Assembly: GCF_000316605.1 (NCBI RefSeq)
Contig: NC_019683.1
Coordinates: forward strand, 790,036-854,035
DNA length: 64,000 nucleotides
Origin: [Leptolyngbya] sp. PCC 7376
GTDB taxonomy: Bacteria > Cyanobacteriota > Cyanobacteriia > Cyanobacteriales > MRBY01
Direction of reading: 5' to 3'
The notes under the pieces were generated by a model. The model was not told where the DNA came from. It saw nothing but the letters and a program-made list of their open reading frames with translations, and did not search any database. Below, piece after piece: positions 8,559 through 18,220 of the stretch. The first letter of the stretch is position 1, and every line of letters starts with the position of its first letter. The translations under genes and the position numbers were made by a program.

Positions 8559-10163
8559 TTAGCTGGCGATCGCCTTAATGTCTTCATTATTGGTTGAGAT
8601 CGTCGTTTCTAATTTATTTTGTAGTGTTTGATATTCTCGGAGTTGCTTTTCAATTTGCTCTCTCACCTCGGAACGGTAGTCAAGAAAATGTTCCATGTAT
8701 GCACAAACCGTAAGGTAGCTGATGACACCGCCGGGATTATGGCGAATCATACTGAATAAATAACCCCAGAATTTCACACGGGTTTTATAAACCAACCCCT
8801 GCTGAAACATGATGATGCACAACGCTTTCAACGCTCTCCAATCAAAAGGTTTCTTTACCTTAAATTCTTTTTTGGGATAGTTGGCCTCGCCGAGGATACG
8901 GTAGCAACGGTAAGTCCGATCTAAAAAAGCAATGGGGTCATACAAATCCCAAAACCCTTGAATGTATTCTTCGGCAATTTCTTCAACGGGACGGGTCGGG
9001 ACAAAATTCATTAGGGTCGTTTGATTAATGTCAGCGGATTGACCTAATAAACGTTCTTCTTTTTCTAAGCGATGCCACAAGGCTGTATCTGGCAAAGCTT
9101 GCAACATACTAAATAGAGCAAGGGGAATATTAGTTTTCTCTACAAATCGGACAATGCGATCGCCAGAGCCTTTTTTCTCACCATCAAAGCCGATAATAAA
9201 GCCCGCCATTACCCGAATCCCAGAGGCAATAATTCGATCTACTGAGTCGCTAAGAGTATCGCGCGTATTTTGGAACTTTTTAGTGACCTTGAGGCTCTCT
9301 TCGTCTGGCGTTTCAATGCCGAGGAAAACCGACCCAAAATTACAAGCGACCATCAAATCCATCAGCTCTTGATCCTGAGCCAAATCGACAGAGGCTTCGG
9401 TATTAAAGGAAAATGGATAACCTTTTTTCGCCATCCAAGGCTGTAATTCTTTTAATAAGAGTTTGACATTACGCTTATTGCCGATGAAATTATCATCCAC
9501 CATAAACACGGTTTCGCGCCAACCCAAGTCATAGAGATATTCCAGCTCGGCAATCAGTTGCTGCGGTGTTTTCGTTCGTGGCTTACGCCCATAAAGCACG
9601 ATAATGTCGCAAAACTCGCATTGGAATGGACAGCCCCGCGAAAACTGCACAGACATCATGGCATAGGCTTTGAGATCGAGCAGGTCATATCGCGGAATTG
9701 GCGTTGTTGTCACATCAGGTTTCACGCCACCGCTCCGAAAAACGCCGGATTCTTCTCCTTTGGCGATCGCCTCGACGAATAAAGGAATCGTAATTTCTCC
9801 TTCATCCAGCACCATATAATCAGCGCCCACTTCCTGGCATTCATGGGGCAAAGATGTCGCATAGGGGCCACCGACAGCAACTTTCTTGCCTCTCGACTTC
9901 GCTTCTTTAATCAGTCCCAACAAATTGGCGCGATGGACGATCATGCCTGAAAAGATCACGATCTCTGCCCAATCCCAATCTGCATCATTTACATCACGCA
10001 CATTGCAGTCAACCAGCCTTAATTCCCAATCCTGCGGCAAAATTGCAGCCACAGTAATCAACCCCAATGGTGGAATAAATGTTTTTCGTCCGATGAGGTG
10101 AATCGTTTTTTCAAAGGACCAAAAACTTTTATGGAACTCCGGATAAACCAATAATGCTTTCAT
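8559..10163 (-). CDS. B12-binding-domain radical SAM protein (DUF4070 type), upstream copy
   Basis: 534 residues; the ATG at 10163 follows AGAAGG at good spacing. Architecture is the same as its neighbour: B12-binding domain (residues 1-150), radical SAM core with C178-x3-C182-x2-C185 (RGCPFQCEFC), then a C-terminal helical region. The two proteins align almost without gaps from FHKSFWSFEK to the shared DIKAIAS/PKAIAS ending, so they arose by tandem duplication. The 227-bp spacer with its own HIP1 site and the separate ribosome-binding sites allow independent expression. Likely reactions are methylation or rearrangement of a lipid or pigment; this is inference. Confidence 0.85.
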   Translation of the reverse strand: MKALLVYPEFHKSFWSFEKTIHLIGRKTFIPPLGLITVAAILPQDWELRLVDCNVRDVNDADWDWAEIVIFSGMIVHRANLLGLIKEAKSRGKKVAVGGPYATSLPHECQEVGADYMVLDEGEITIPLFVEAIAKGEESGVFRSGGVKPDVTTTPIPRYDLLDLKAYAMMSVQFSRGCPFQCEFCDIIVLYGRKPRTKTPQQLIAELEYLYDLGWRETVFMVDDNFIGNKRNVKLLLKELQPWMAKKGYPFSFNTEASVDLAQDQELMDLMVACNFGSVFLGIETPDEESLKVTKKFQNTRDTLSDSVDRIIASGIRVMAGFIIGFDGEKKGSGDRIVRFVEKTNIPLALFSMLQALPDTALWHRLEKEERLLGQSADINQTTLMNFVPTRPVEEIAEEYIQGFWDLYDPIAFLDRTYRCYRILGEANYPKKEFKVKKPFDWRALKALCIIMFQQGLVYKTRVKFWGYLFSMIRHNPGGVISYLTVCAYMEHFLDYRSEVREQIEKQLREYQTLQNKLETTISTNNEDIKAIAS

Positions 10164-10473
10164 AACAGCCTTCTATGAAGGGACGTGATGACTTCTTGAT
10201 GGAAATTGTAGTAGCCACCATTTTATGACTCATGTATCAGACGTTAGAAATATATGATCACCGACTTCACCACCAACATGAATAAGGCATCCCCTAACCA
10301 AACAATAAATACAAGGCCATTTCCTCAGCCAAAGCCGCTCTCCATAAATGTTTCAGCGTTTTCGATATATTTACAGAATAGCTACTCAGAATGGGGATTA
10401 TGGCGATCACCCTATAGCCAAAGCCAATAGATCTTAAGCATTCCTTAACAACAACACACTGGACTCTCTCCTA
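10164..10473. other. Intergenic region between dprA and the radical SAM pair
   Basis: About 310 bases holding the promoter region of the radical SAM genes and the 3' flank of dprA. No RNA gene, convincing small ORF or intrinsic terminator was seen. Confidence 0.5.
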
Positions 10474-11646
10474 TTAGAGACGACGATAACGCATCCCTGG
10501 TAATTGACTAATCAGACCTTCCAGCTCCCATTCCAATAATGTGGCAGACACCCGATCAGCCTTCAATCCTGACTGCACCACAATCAGATCAAAAGGCGTT
10601 GCCTCAGGAGAAATCGCGTGCCAAAGCGGCAATAAATCTCGCGGAATTTGGGTGAAGTCTAGCTTTTGAGGAATAGGTTCCGGTTCTGGTTCTGAGACTG
10701 GTTCTGGAATCACATCTGTTGGCAGTAGAGATAATTGCGGGGACACTTCGTCTAAATGGGGCAGACTCCCTAAATCCTCTAATAAACGCTTTTCATTGAG
10801 GAGCATACTAGCCCCACGCCGAATCAAATCAAGACAGCCGCTTGCCTGTTGCTGCTCAGGGGAATTGGGCAGGGTATAAACATCACGATTAAACTCATTC
10901 GCATAACGAGCTGTAATCAACGAGCCTGATCGAGTTGGTGCTTCCATCACGAGAGTTGCACGAGATAGCCCAGCAATAATTCGATTACGAGCCGGAAAAT
11001 TACTCCGATCAGGTTTTGTCCCAGCCGGATATTCGCTCAAAATTAAACCTTTCGCATTAATCTCTTCATAGAGCTGACGATGATTAGCGGGATACACAAC
11101 GTCAACCCCTGTTCCCAGCACCGCAATAGTACGCCCAGGCACTTTCAGACAGGCGTTATGGGCAATCCCATCAATACCTTTTGCCATACCAGAAACGATG
11201 GTAAAACCAGCTTGCGACAAAGCTTTACTCATTCTGGCTGTCCAACGCTTGCCATGCTCTGTTGGGTGACGGGTACCGACAATGGCGATCGCCGGAATCT
11301 TTCCTTGGTTTTCTAACGCATTTACTTGGCCGCGATAGTACAAGACTGGTGGGGGACTCGGAATTTCCAACAAAAGCTTCGGATAGTCTGGATCTGATGG
11401 CGTCCAAAATTGTGGATTCTTAGCAAGATGCTGCTCATATACCTGCTGTGGATTGACGGGCGATCGCCCAGCGACCACTTTATCCACCAGCTTCCCACCA
11501 AGACCTTCCACTTCCCCTAAAGCTAATCGCGGTGATCTCCATGCTGCTTCTAGAGATCCAAAATGCTGCCAAACTCGCTTCAATAAAACCGGCCCAATCC
11601 CTTTAATCTGCGACCACGCCACCCAGTAATAACGCTCCATTACCAC
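10474..11646 (-). CDS. dprA: DNA-processing protein DprA
   Basis: 390 residues. DprA loads RecA onto incoming single-stranded DNA during natural transformation. An N-terminal helical domain with HhH-like GIGPVLLKRVWQHFG is followed by the Rossmann domain: VGTRHPTEHG, SGMAKGIDGIAH, then TIAVLGTGVDVVYP and FPARNRIIAGLS, all hallmark motifs. A proline/glutamate-rich linker (PVSEPEPEPIP) joins a C-terminal winged-helix domain (residues about 325-390). The start may be the second Met (MERYYWVAW, 11640). Its presence agrees with natural competence, common in unicellular cyanobacteria. Confidence 0.95.
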   Translation of the reverse strand: MVMERYYWVAWSQIKGIGPVLLKRVWQHFGSLEAAWRSPRLALGEVEGLGGKLVDKVVAGRSPVNPQQVYEQHLAKNPQFWTPSDPDYPKLLLEIPSPPPVLYYRGQVNALENQGKIPAIAIVGTRHPTEHGKRWTARMSKALSQAGFTIVSGMAKGIDGIAHNACLKVPGRTIAVLGTGVDVVYPANHRQLYEEINAKGLILSEYPAGTKPDRSNFPARNRIIAGLSRATLVMEAPTRSGSLITARYANEFNRDVYTLPNSPEQQQASGCLDLIRRGASMLLNEKRLLEDLGSLPHLDEVSPQLSLLPTDVIPEPVSEPEPEPIPQKLDFTQIPRDLLPLWHAISPEATPFDLIVVQSGLKADRVSATLLEWELEGLISQLPGMRYRRL

Positions 11647-11695
11647 CTATCAAAACCACAGCATCCATTTTACTGAAGACTGCCGCAAAGATTAT

Positions 11696-11726
11696 TTGAG
11701 AATTAATTTCATTTAGCTGCTACAAT
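11696..11726 (+). promoter_or_regulatory. Candidate promoter of the iron-binding lipoprotein gene
   Basis: TTGAGA (11696-11701) and TACAAT (11721-11726) are separated by 19 bp, slightly long, 50 bp before the ATG. The intervening AATTAATTTCATTT is AT-rich and could hold a Fur site, but no consensus Fur box can be claimed. Confidence 0.35.
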
Positions 11727-11775
11727 GACGCCTGTATTCAAAAAATATAACATCATTCATTTTTGACTGATTCAT

Positions 11776-12879
11776 ATGAAAATCCGTTTTGCCACCCTCT
11801 GTGGTGCAGCAATTAGTGCTGCTCTATTCACAGTAGGTTGTACTCCTGAAACCCCTACCCCTTCTGAAAGTGATACGACAACCACCTCAGAAACAGAAAG
11901 CACAGATACTGATGCTGATGCCGACGCAGGCGAACTAAATCTCTATTCCTCTCGTCACTACGACAGTGATGCGGAATTATATGACAACTTTTCGCAAGCA
12001 ACAGGTATTAAGATCAATTTAATCGAAGGTAAAGACGATGAATTGCTCGAACGTCTTAAAACTGAAGGAGAAAATAGTCCTGCTGATGTTTTAATCACCG
12101 TTGATATTGCGCGTCTGTGGCGAGCACAAAGTGAAGGCCTCCTACAAGAAACCGATTCTGAAGCTTTAATCAGTGCCATCCCAGAAAATCTGCGGAGCAC
12201 GGACAATACTTGGTTCGGTCTCACTAAGCGGGCACGCATCATTGTCTACAACACCGAAGCTGTTGATGAAGCAGACCTCACCACCTATGAAGATCTCGCT
12301 GATCCGAAATGGGCAGGACGCTTCTGTGTGCGCAGTTCTAGCAATACCTACAATCAATCCCTCGTTGCATCGAAGATTGTCGAGCTTGGTGAAGAAGCCA
12401 CTGAAGCTTGGGCAAAGGGTTTAGTTAGTAACTTTGCCCGTGAGCCCGAAGGTAATGACACGGCTCAAATTAAGGCGGTTGCAGCAGGTGAATGCGATCT
12501 TGCTTTGGTCAATAGCTACTATGTGGCACGCCTACGTAGCTCTGATGATCAAGAAAGCCAAGAAATTATTGCCAACATTGGCGCATTCTTCCCGAACCAA
12601 GAAGCTGGCGGTACTCACGTCAATATCAGTGGTGCTGGCATGATGGCCAATGCGCCTAACCCAGAGCAAGCTCAGGAATTCCTTGAGTTTATGGTGACCC
12701 CTGAAGCCCAAGAAATCTTTGCGAATAACAATAACGAATATCCGGTTATCGCTGAGATTGAGCCGAATGAAGTGGTAGCCCAGTTTGGTGATTGGCAGGC
12801 CTCTGACCTACCTCTCGAAAGCTTTGGTGAGAAAAATGCTGATGCCGTGAAGCTCATGGACCGAGCTGGCTGGAAGTAG
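11776..12879 (+). CDS. Fe(III) ABC transporter substrate-binding lipoprotein (FutA/IdiA family)
   Basis: 367 residues. The signal peptide ends in a lipobox with C22 (LFTVGC), followed by an acidic Thr/Ser/Asp spacer (residues 23-53) that tethers the domain to the membrane. The mature part begins LNLYSSRHYDSDAELYDNF, the characteristic start of periplasmic ferric-binding proteins, and continues with ADVLITVDIARLWRA and the tyrosine-bearing NSYYVARL that supplies iron ligands in the FutA family. No permease or ATPase gene is adjacent, so it is an orphan component as in Synechocystis. A strong terminator follows at 12927. Confidence 0.9.
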   Translation: MKIRFATLCGAAISAALFTVGCTPETPTPSESDTTTTSETESTDTDADADAGELNLYSSRHYDSDAELYDNFSQATGIKINLIEGKDDELLERLKTEGENSPADVLITVDIARLWRAQSEGLLQETDSEALISAIPENLRSTDNTWFGLTKRARIIVYNTEAVDEADLTTYEDLADPKWAGRFCVRSSSNTYNQSLVASKIVELGEEATEAWAKGLVSNFAREPEGNDTAQIKAVAAGECDLALVNSYYVARLRSSDDQESQEIIANIGAFFPNQEAGGTHVNISGAGMMANAPNPEQAQEFLEFMVTPEAQEIFANNNNEYPVIAEIEPNEVVAQFGDWQASDLPLESFGEKNADAVKLMDRAGWK

Positions 12880-12926
12880 GCGATCGCCCACCTTCTTGAT
12901 TACAAGTTTCCTCAAGTGTGTTTTTG

Positions 12927-12968
12927 GATATCTTCTAAGTAAACTTAGATTTAGAAGGTATCTTTTTT
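12927..12968 (+). terminator. Intrinsic terminator of the iron-binding lipoprotein gene
   Basis: GATATCTTCTAA (12927-12938) pairs with TTAGAAGGTATC (12951-12962) over 12 bp with one G-U, followed by six T. Confidence 0.85.
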
Positions 12969-13017
12969 CTTACTTATTTTCTGGCAGAGCTACATAGCTA
13001 TGAGGTCAGGCGATCGC

Positions 13018-13197
13018 CTATTGAGCAGAAAGTAAAATAATTTCGCCGCGTTCAATTCTCTGAACAAGTTCCCGTAATGCTCTTCTTTCAGCAACGGTTA
13101 ACGTGCGGGATTTCACCGTTTGAGTGAGAAAGGCTTCCATCTTGGGCGTAATAAGTTTTTCGGAGTAGATAGCGTCTAGAGCAGAGTTGATAGACAT
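13018..13197 (-). CDS. Small conserved hypothetical protein (59 residues)
   Basis: An ATG at 13197 opens 59 codons ending at TAG 13018-13020. The product starts MSINSALDAIYSEKLI and ends LVQRIERGEIILLSAQ. Its core (LTVAERRALRELVQRIERGEI) matches the C-terminus of the 104-residue protein at 939-1253 in spacing and in ERRA and RGxI, so the two form a small family in this genome. Alpha-helical, basic, no signal peptide. Found by reading the minus strand; it is easily missed because of its length. The function is unknown. Confidence 0.65.
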   Translation of the reverse strand: MSINSALDAIYSEKLITPKMEAFLTQTVKSRTLTVAERRALRELVQRIERGEIILLSAQ

Positions 13198-13791
13198 GAC
13201 AGATGTGTATTTAACCTCGCAATTCCTGATTTCTTTTAGTCTATAGACAGTATCGGCTGAAACCTACCGTCAAATCAGTGATATTGACGCGATTAGCTCT
13301 TGTACGTAGTCCTAAGCTATTTGTGTGACCAAGCCCTTAGGCAAATGCTTTCGATCAAGCGAAGATGTGATTTACGTCAGCGATCGCCTGAAATCCTCAC
13401 TAGAAGGAAGATATCATTACATGACCAATGCACCAATTTTCAAGCGTCAAAGCACTATATATTTTTTCAATAAATCCTAAACAGCTTTCTTAAAGTGTTG
13501 GTGAAGACTCATAAAATCGAACGATATAGATCGAATTCACTCCAATTACTGAGAGATAAGGTGTCAATTTTTGGCGATCGCCTACCCAGCAAAAACTGAC
13601 AGACATTAAGAAACCAAGTCTGTAAGAAACAATATTTTTCGTAATATTTCAACGTAAAAAAACTTAATGCCGTTCACAAAAGAAAACCGTTATTCTTTGA
13701 TTCTAGGCACTTTCGGGCCGTTAATCTTTTTTAACAATTTTTTACTGTTTTTCGTCCCATTATCTATTAAGCAAATAAGGTATTTATTTCT
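13198..13791. other. Long intergenic region upstream of heme oxygenase
   Basis: About 590 bases between divergent genes. It carries two HIP1 sites (13380s and 13570s) and long A/T tracts near 13630-13780, including TTAATCTTTTTTAACAATTTTTT just before ho1, but no ORF above 20 codons that looks real and no terminator. It probably holds the ho1 promoter with a long leader. Confidence 0.45.
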
Positions 13792-14508
13792 ATGGTCGCT
13801 AACCTAGCAACAATGTTAAGAGAGGGAACCAAGACTTCCCACACAATGGCCGAGAACGTTGGCTTCGTGAAGTGCTTTCTCAAAGGCGTGGTCGAGAAAA
13901 AGTCCTACCGCAAGCTCGTGACGGATCTTTATTTTGTTTACTCCGCGATGGAAGAAGAGATGGAGCGTCTCAAGGATCACCCCATCGTGTCTAAGATTTA
14001 TTTCTCCGAGCTCAACCGTAAAGAGAGTCTCGCGACAGATCTACAGTTTTACTACGGTGCAAACTGGGAATCTCAAATCAAAATCACCCCCTCTGGTCAG
14101 GCATACGTTGACCGTATCCACCAAGTTGCACAGGAAGCGCCTGAGCTACTCGTTAGCCATTCCTACACTCGTTACCTCGGCGATCTTTCTGGTGGTCAAA
14201 TCCTCAAGAAAATTGCTCAGAACGCAATGAACCTCGACGGCGACGGTACTGCTTTCTATGAGTTTGACGCTATCGATGATGAGAAAGCGTTTAAGGATAT
14301 GTATCGCGCAGCAATGAACGATCTTGATGTCTCTCAAGAGATGGCTGATCAGATTGTTGATGAAGCGAATGATGCTTTCGGTATGAACATGAAGATGTTC
14401 CAAGAGCTAGAAGGTAACCTCGTTAAGGCGATCGGCACCATGCTCTTTAACACTTTGACTCGCCGTCGTGCGAAAGGCAGCACTTCAATGTCCACTGCTA
14501 GCAACTAG
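13792..14508 (+). CDS. ho1: Heme oxygenase (biliverdin-producing)
   Basis: 238 residues, the usual size of cyanobacterial HO-1. It uses ferredoxin-derived electrons to open heme to biliverdin IXalpha, the precursor of phycocyanobilin and phytochrome chromophores. The proximal heme ligand is His17 in KTSHTMAENVGF; the distal helix carries the family motif YLGDLSGGQILKK. Residues 1-220 cover the catalytic domain, and the Ser/Thr-rich tail is unstructured. It starts at the ATG after AAGGTATTTATTTCT. Codon use is clean and C-rich at third positions, suggesting high expression. A terminator follows. Confidence 0.97.
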   Translation: MVANLATMLREGTKTSHTMAENVGFVKCFLKGVVEKKSYRKLVTDLYFVYSAMEEEMERLKDHPIVSKIYFSELNRKESLATDLQFYYGANWESQIKITPSGQAYVDRIHQVAQEAPELLVSHSYTRYLGDLSGGQILKKIAQNAMNLDGDGTAFYEFDAIDDEKAFKDMYRAAMNDLDVSQEMADQIVDEANDAFGMNMKMFQELEGNLVKAIGTMLFNTLTRRRAKGSTSMSTASN

Positions 14509-14568
14509 ATTTTTGAGCAGCACGATTCATTAATTTTAAGTTTCGTCTAAAACCTCAAATTACCGAAT

Positions 14569-14601
14569 TCCCTAATCTGAAAATAGATTGGGGATTTTTT
14601 T
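14569..14601 (+). terminator. Intrinsic terminator after heme oxygenase
   Basis: TCCCTAATCT (14569-14578) pairs with AGATTGGGGA (14585-14594) around a GAAAAT loop, followed by a run of seven T. It sits 60 bp after ho1 and before the convergent SLH gene. Confidence 0.85.
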
Positions 14602-14619
14602 GTTGGGAAGGAAGATCTT

Positions 14620-15801
14620 TTAGGGACGGACATCTGCGGCAGAAAGGCCATCACTCTGAAAGCCGAAATACCATAGGGCGATCGCCGCCTCCGTTTGGGT
14701 CACTGTTTTCTTGGGTTGAAAGAGAGTTGTATACCCAAATACTCGGCGGGTATTAGCTTGGTCACCATTCTGAAAATCGATATATAGAGCTTGGAGTGCA
14801 CGGGAGTCAATTTCAGTAGCATCCTGAAATCCCCATGTTTCAGCAATTTGCTCTAGGGTCGTTTCAGGCAAAGCTTTACGGCGATCGAGAGGGACTTTCC
14901 AGGAAATTAGAGTTTCGCGCGTTAATGGGGCATCAGGGCGAAAGGTGGTGGGGTTAGCGTCGCTGGTGAGAGTCGAGGGTAATAATCCAGCTTCGGCTAG
15001 TCCTTGGATCATGCCAAAATCTGGATCGCTACTCGGGAGGTCTTGAAATACGGCTTGGTTGGTATCCGTTGCGAGACGAATTTGTTGGTTGGGGCGATCG
15101 CCGTAGATAGCGTTATGGGCTTTAAATAACCACCGGGCAAACTGTCGACGGCTAATAGTTAGACTGCCTTGAAACTCTGAATCCTCGAAAACATCCAGCG
15201 CTATTAAGTCTTTAATTTGTTCTGGCGTTTTTTTTTCCGTCTCTGGTGTGGACGTGGGTTCAATTTCAGGTTCTACATTGTCTGGCTCAGCAATACTATC
15301 CAGAGGTTCCGCTGAATTCAGCTGGGGTTGCACATTGAGAATTTGGTAACTCAACACAAAAGTTGTGCCCACCACTGCCTGTTCAGAGTCCTCAGGTTCA
15401 GGAGCCGAATCGATCGGAATAGCAATGCTTAGCTCAATATTATTTTTGGTCGCCACCAGTTGCTGAAAATCATCCGTTGTAGGTGCCTTTGCGATAATAT
15501 TCCAGCTTTCTGCGGCTAAGGTTTCTCTATAAAAATCTTCGAGCTGGGTTACATTGTCGGCGATCGCCCAAACCGTAGAATTCGGTTGAGACTGAATGAG
15601 CGTCGCTTCAGGATAGAGGGGAATCTCTGGCGGAAAACCTTCTGGCAAATCAGTACGGGATGAGCCATTACCTAGTACTGTCGGTTGTTGCGACAAACTT
15701 GGGTCTGGGGCAAAACTATCTTCCAGTGAGCCACCTTGATTACAGCCCCACAGGGCGATCGCCACCAGAGACAAACCACAATTCCGCCAAAAATACAGCA
15801 A
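14620..15801 (-). CDS. Lipoprotein with S-layer-homology (SLH) region
   Basis: 393 residues. A signal peptide ends in lipobox C20 (ALWGC). Residues about 50-155 form a domain with LPEGFPPEIPLYPEATLI and a VTQLEDFYRETL helix, seen in cyanobacterial cell-envelope lipoproteins. A Pro/Glu/Ser-rich linker (155-200) leads to SLH-like repeats (FEDSEFQGSLTISRRQFARWLFKAHNAIY, then GLAEAGLLPSTL with TFRPDAPLTRETLISW, then a third partial repeat to the end) that should bind peptidoglycan-linked polymers. It is probably an envelope-tethering protein; exact role unknown. Confidence 0.8.
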   Translation of the reverse strand: MLYFWRNCGLSLVAIALWGCNQGGSLEDSFAPDPSLSQQPTVLGNGSSRTDLPEGFPPEIPLYPEATLIQSQPNSTVWAIADNVTQLEDFYRETLAAESWNIIAKAPTTDDFQQLVATKNNIELSIAIPIDSAPEPEDSEQAVVGTTFVLSYQILNVQPQLNSAEPLDSIAEPDNVEPEIEPTSTPETEKKTPEQIKDLIALDVFEDSEFQGSLTISRRQFARWLFKAHNAIYGDRPNQQIRLATDTNQAVFQDLPSSDPDFGMIQGLAEAGLLPSTLTSDANPTTFRPDAPLTRETLISWKVPLDRRKALPETTLEQIAETWGFQDATEIDSRALQALYIDFQNGDQANTRRVFGYTTLFQPKKTVTQTEAAIALWYFGFQSDGLSAADVRP

Positions 15802-15879
15802 ACTAAATCCCCCGACTCTAATCGTTTGCCATGGTAACGTATTGAGTTTTCCGTTTAGATTTAAGCTTCTTATCTAAAC

Positions 15880-17976
15880 TCAAGCCCCTGTACTCTCATC
15901 ACTGGGAGGTGGCGTAATAACACGACTGGGCTGGAAAGCCGTAGTCGAAGAACTAGATGTAGCACTCGACGTGGAAGATGATGTTTGCAAAGACTCAAGC
16001 AGAGATTCAATATTCTCTAAAATTTCCGAGGAGCCAGCATCCACAGAATTATCGTTCAGGAAAGTTTTCACTTGCCCCAAAAGCTCACCTAGTTTGCCCT
16101 CGTTTAAAAATGTATTTAAGAGAGAAATTCCACTGGTCGAAAGCAATAATTTATTAATGTCATCAATGCCACTACCTTCGCCATTTGCACCACCACCTGG
16201 CATCGCAAAAATCTTGGCATCACCCAAAACACCTGGTTGAGGAGCCAATGCACGCATAATTTCGGGTAACTGTTCTGAAATTGTTGGCATGAGTAATTTG
16301 ATTAATTCCGCCGTGCGATTCGCATTACTCAAGGCATTTTCCGCCTCGATAATGGCCTGTTTACCTTGGGCATCTGCAAGAGCTTTATAACGGTTTGCTT
16401 CAGCAAGAGTACGAATTGATTCTGCTTCTAACTCCGCTGCTTGGCGGGCAATTTCTGCTTGACGACGGCGACGAAATACATCAATTTCCACGACGTTTTG
16501 ATCGGCAATTCGCTTTTGATTTGCATCCTTCTCCGCATCAATAATCGCCAAACGTTGTTCTCTTTCAGCTTGTTCAACGGCTTGGGCAGTGGAAACCGCT
16601 TCTTCTGCCTGCGTTCGTTCTGCTTCTGCAGCGAAACGTTCTTTTTCTTTATTCGCAATGGCGATCGCTGCCTCTTCTTTAGCGATTTGTGATTCTTGTT
16701 GGGCTTCGGCAACGGCAACCTGTGCCTTAAGTTGAGATGCATTAATCGTTTTCTGGCGGTTAATCTCCGCAATTTCAGCCTGCTGTTGTTGTTGAGTGCG
16801 GGCAACTTTGAGCGCCTTATTTTGTTCCTCTAGCTCAATATCAGCAGCAATTTGATTTTGTTGAATTGAGAGTTTTTGTTGAATTTTTTCTTCTTCGACA
16901 GCCTTCTCTTGAAGAATTTTATTTCGTTCAATTTTGGCTAATTCTTGATCCTGCGCTGCTTGAATTTCTTGAGCTTGTTGCGCCTTTAGAAATTCAATGG
17001 CTTTCGCTTGATCGAGTTTTGCCTCTTCTTTGGATTTCGCGAGCTTTAATGATTTTTGTTCAGCAGCAAGCTCTTGTTCTTCAATCTCGACCTTCGTATT
17101 TAGCTGTAGTTCGCGCTTTTGCTTCTGGATACTGAGTTCAACTTCAAGTTTTTGCTTAATCGATTTTTGAATCGTTTCAGTCCGTAGCCTCACCCCTTGG
17201 GCATCAAAGAAATTATTTTCGTCATAGGTATCACTTTCTTCAATTTCGGAGATCGCAATGTTATTAAGCGTTAGACCGACTTTTTTCAGATCCTGTTGGA
17301 TCAAGTTCAGCACTTCGTCGGCAAAACCTAATTTATCGGAGTCAATCTCGGCAATGCTTTTGCGTTTTGCAGCTGCGCGGATAGCATCATCAGCACGTTT
17401 CTCTAGGGCATCTTTAATATCATCCTCAGAAATGCGGCCTTGTTTGGAGAGTCTAGCGGCCGAGACTAATACATCTTCTTCTTTGGCATTAATGCAGACA
17501 TAGAATGTGACGCGCATATTGGCCCGGAGATAGTCCTGAGTTCTGACAGCGAGATTTCCGGTGCGCTCGACATCGATGGAAATCTCTCGGAGAGGCACAC
17601 GGGTTAGTTCATGGAAACCGGGCAGAACAATACAACCACCGTTGAGAATGACAGTTTTCTTTTTCCGAATGACACCACCAGTGCGCACAAAGGCTTCGTT
17701 GTTTGGGGTGATGACATAGACGCGGGTATAAGCCCAGACACTCATCAGGAAGAGGACAATCAGAGTGACGATAATCCCCGGAAAAACGACCGCACCACCA
17801 AGGGGAATAAATGCAGGAGATGTAGGAGTTGTAGAATTCAAGCCCACTGTGGCGATCGCCGTTTCGCTGGTTTCTAGGCGCTGGGCAAAAAGGTCACTCT
17901 CGCGAATATCGTTTAATTCCGAATCGGTTAGCTCAGGCAGTGTCTGGAGAAACGTTAGCCAAAACTTCATGATCAA
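15880..17976 (-). CDS. Flotillin-like SPFH/Band 7 protein
   Basis: 698 residues. One membrane segment lies near residues 57-82 (GGAVVFPGIIVTLIVLFLMSVWAY), then the SPFH domain (YVITPNNEAFVRTGG to about residue 270). A very long Glu/Ala/Gln/Lys-rich coiled coil fills about 280-560, and the tail after AMPGGGANGEGSG is low-complexity Ser/Thr. This is the organisation of flotillin/reggie proteins that build oligomeric membrane scaffolds. The N-terminal 55 residues are longer than in typical bacterial FloT. No NfeD partner gene is adjacent. Confidence 0.9.
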   Translation of the reverse strand: MIMKFWLTFLQTLPELTDSELNDIRESDLFAQRLETSETAIATVGLNSTTPTSPAFIPLGGAVVFPGIIVTLIVLFLMSVWAYTRVYVITPNNEAFVRTGGVIRKKKTVILNGGCIVLPGFHELTRVPLREISIDVERTGNLAVRTQDYLRANMRVTFYVCINAKEEDVLVSAARLSKQGRISEDDIKDALEKRADDAIRAAAKRKSIAEIDSDKLGFADEVLNLIQQDLKKVGLTLNNIAISEIEESDTYDENNFFDAQGVRLRTETIQKSIKQKLEVELSIQKQKRELQLNTKVEIEEQELAAEQKSLKLAKSKEEAKLDQAKAIEFLKAQQAQEIQAAQDQELAKIERNKILQEKAVEEEKIQQKLSIQQNQIAADIELEEQNKALKVARTQQQQQAEIAEINRQKTINASQLKAQVAVAEAQQESQIAKEEAAIAIANKEKERFAAEAERTQAEEAVSTAQAVEQAEREQRLAIIDAEKDANQKRIADQNVVEIDVFRRRRQAEIARQAAELEAESIRTLAEANRYKALADAQGKQAIIEAENALSNANRTAELIKLLMPTISEQLPEIMRALAPQPGVLGDAKIFAMPGGGANGEGSGIDDINKLLLSTSGISLLNTFLNEGKLGELLGQVKTFLNDNSVDAGSSEILENIESLLESLQTSSSTSSATSSSSTTAFQPSRVITPPPSDESTGA

Positions 17977-18220
17977 TATCCTTGTATGCGGTCATATTTT
18001 CATTGTGCATTCATCGACCTCTGCCTTACGAAACCTCGCAATAATATTTACATCCTCCTCCATTAGAGATTTTTGAGCGATCGCCACTATTCCATAAACA
18101 TGACGGGAAATCGGGGAAAGCTACACGAGAGTCCCCCCTCCTATGTACAATGGTCAGGTTATTCGCTGGTTATCAAGCGTCTAAATTTTTTTGAGTTTCG
18201 AGAGAGGAAAAGTAAGTTTT

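Noticed and set aside
13421-13480. 19-codon ORF upstream of heme oxygenase
   Set aside because: Too short and without conserved features; no evidence that it is a leader peptide.
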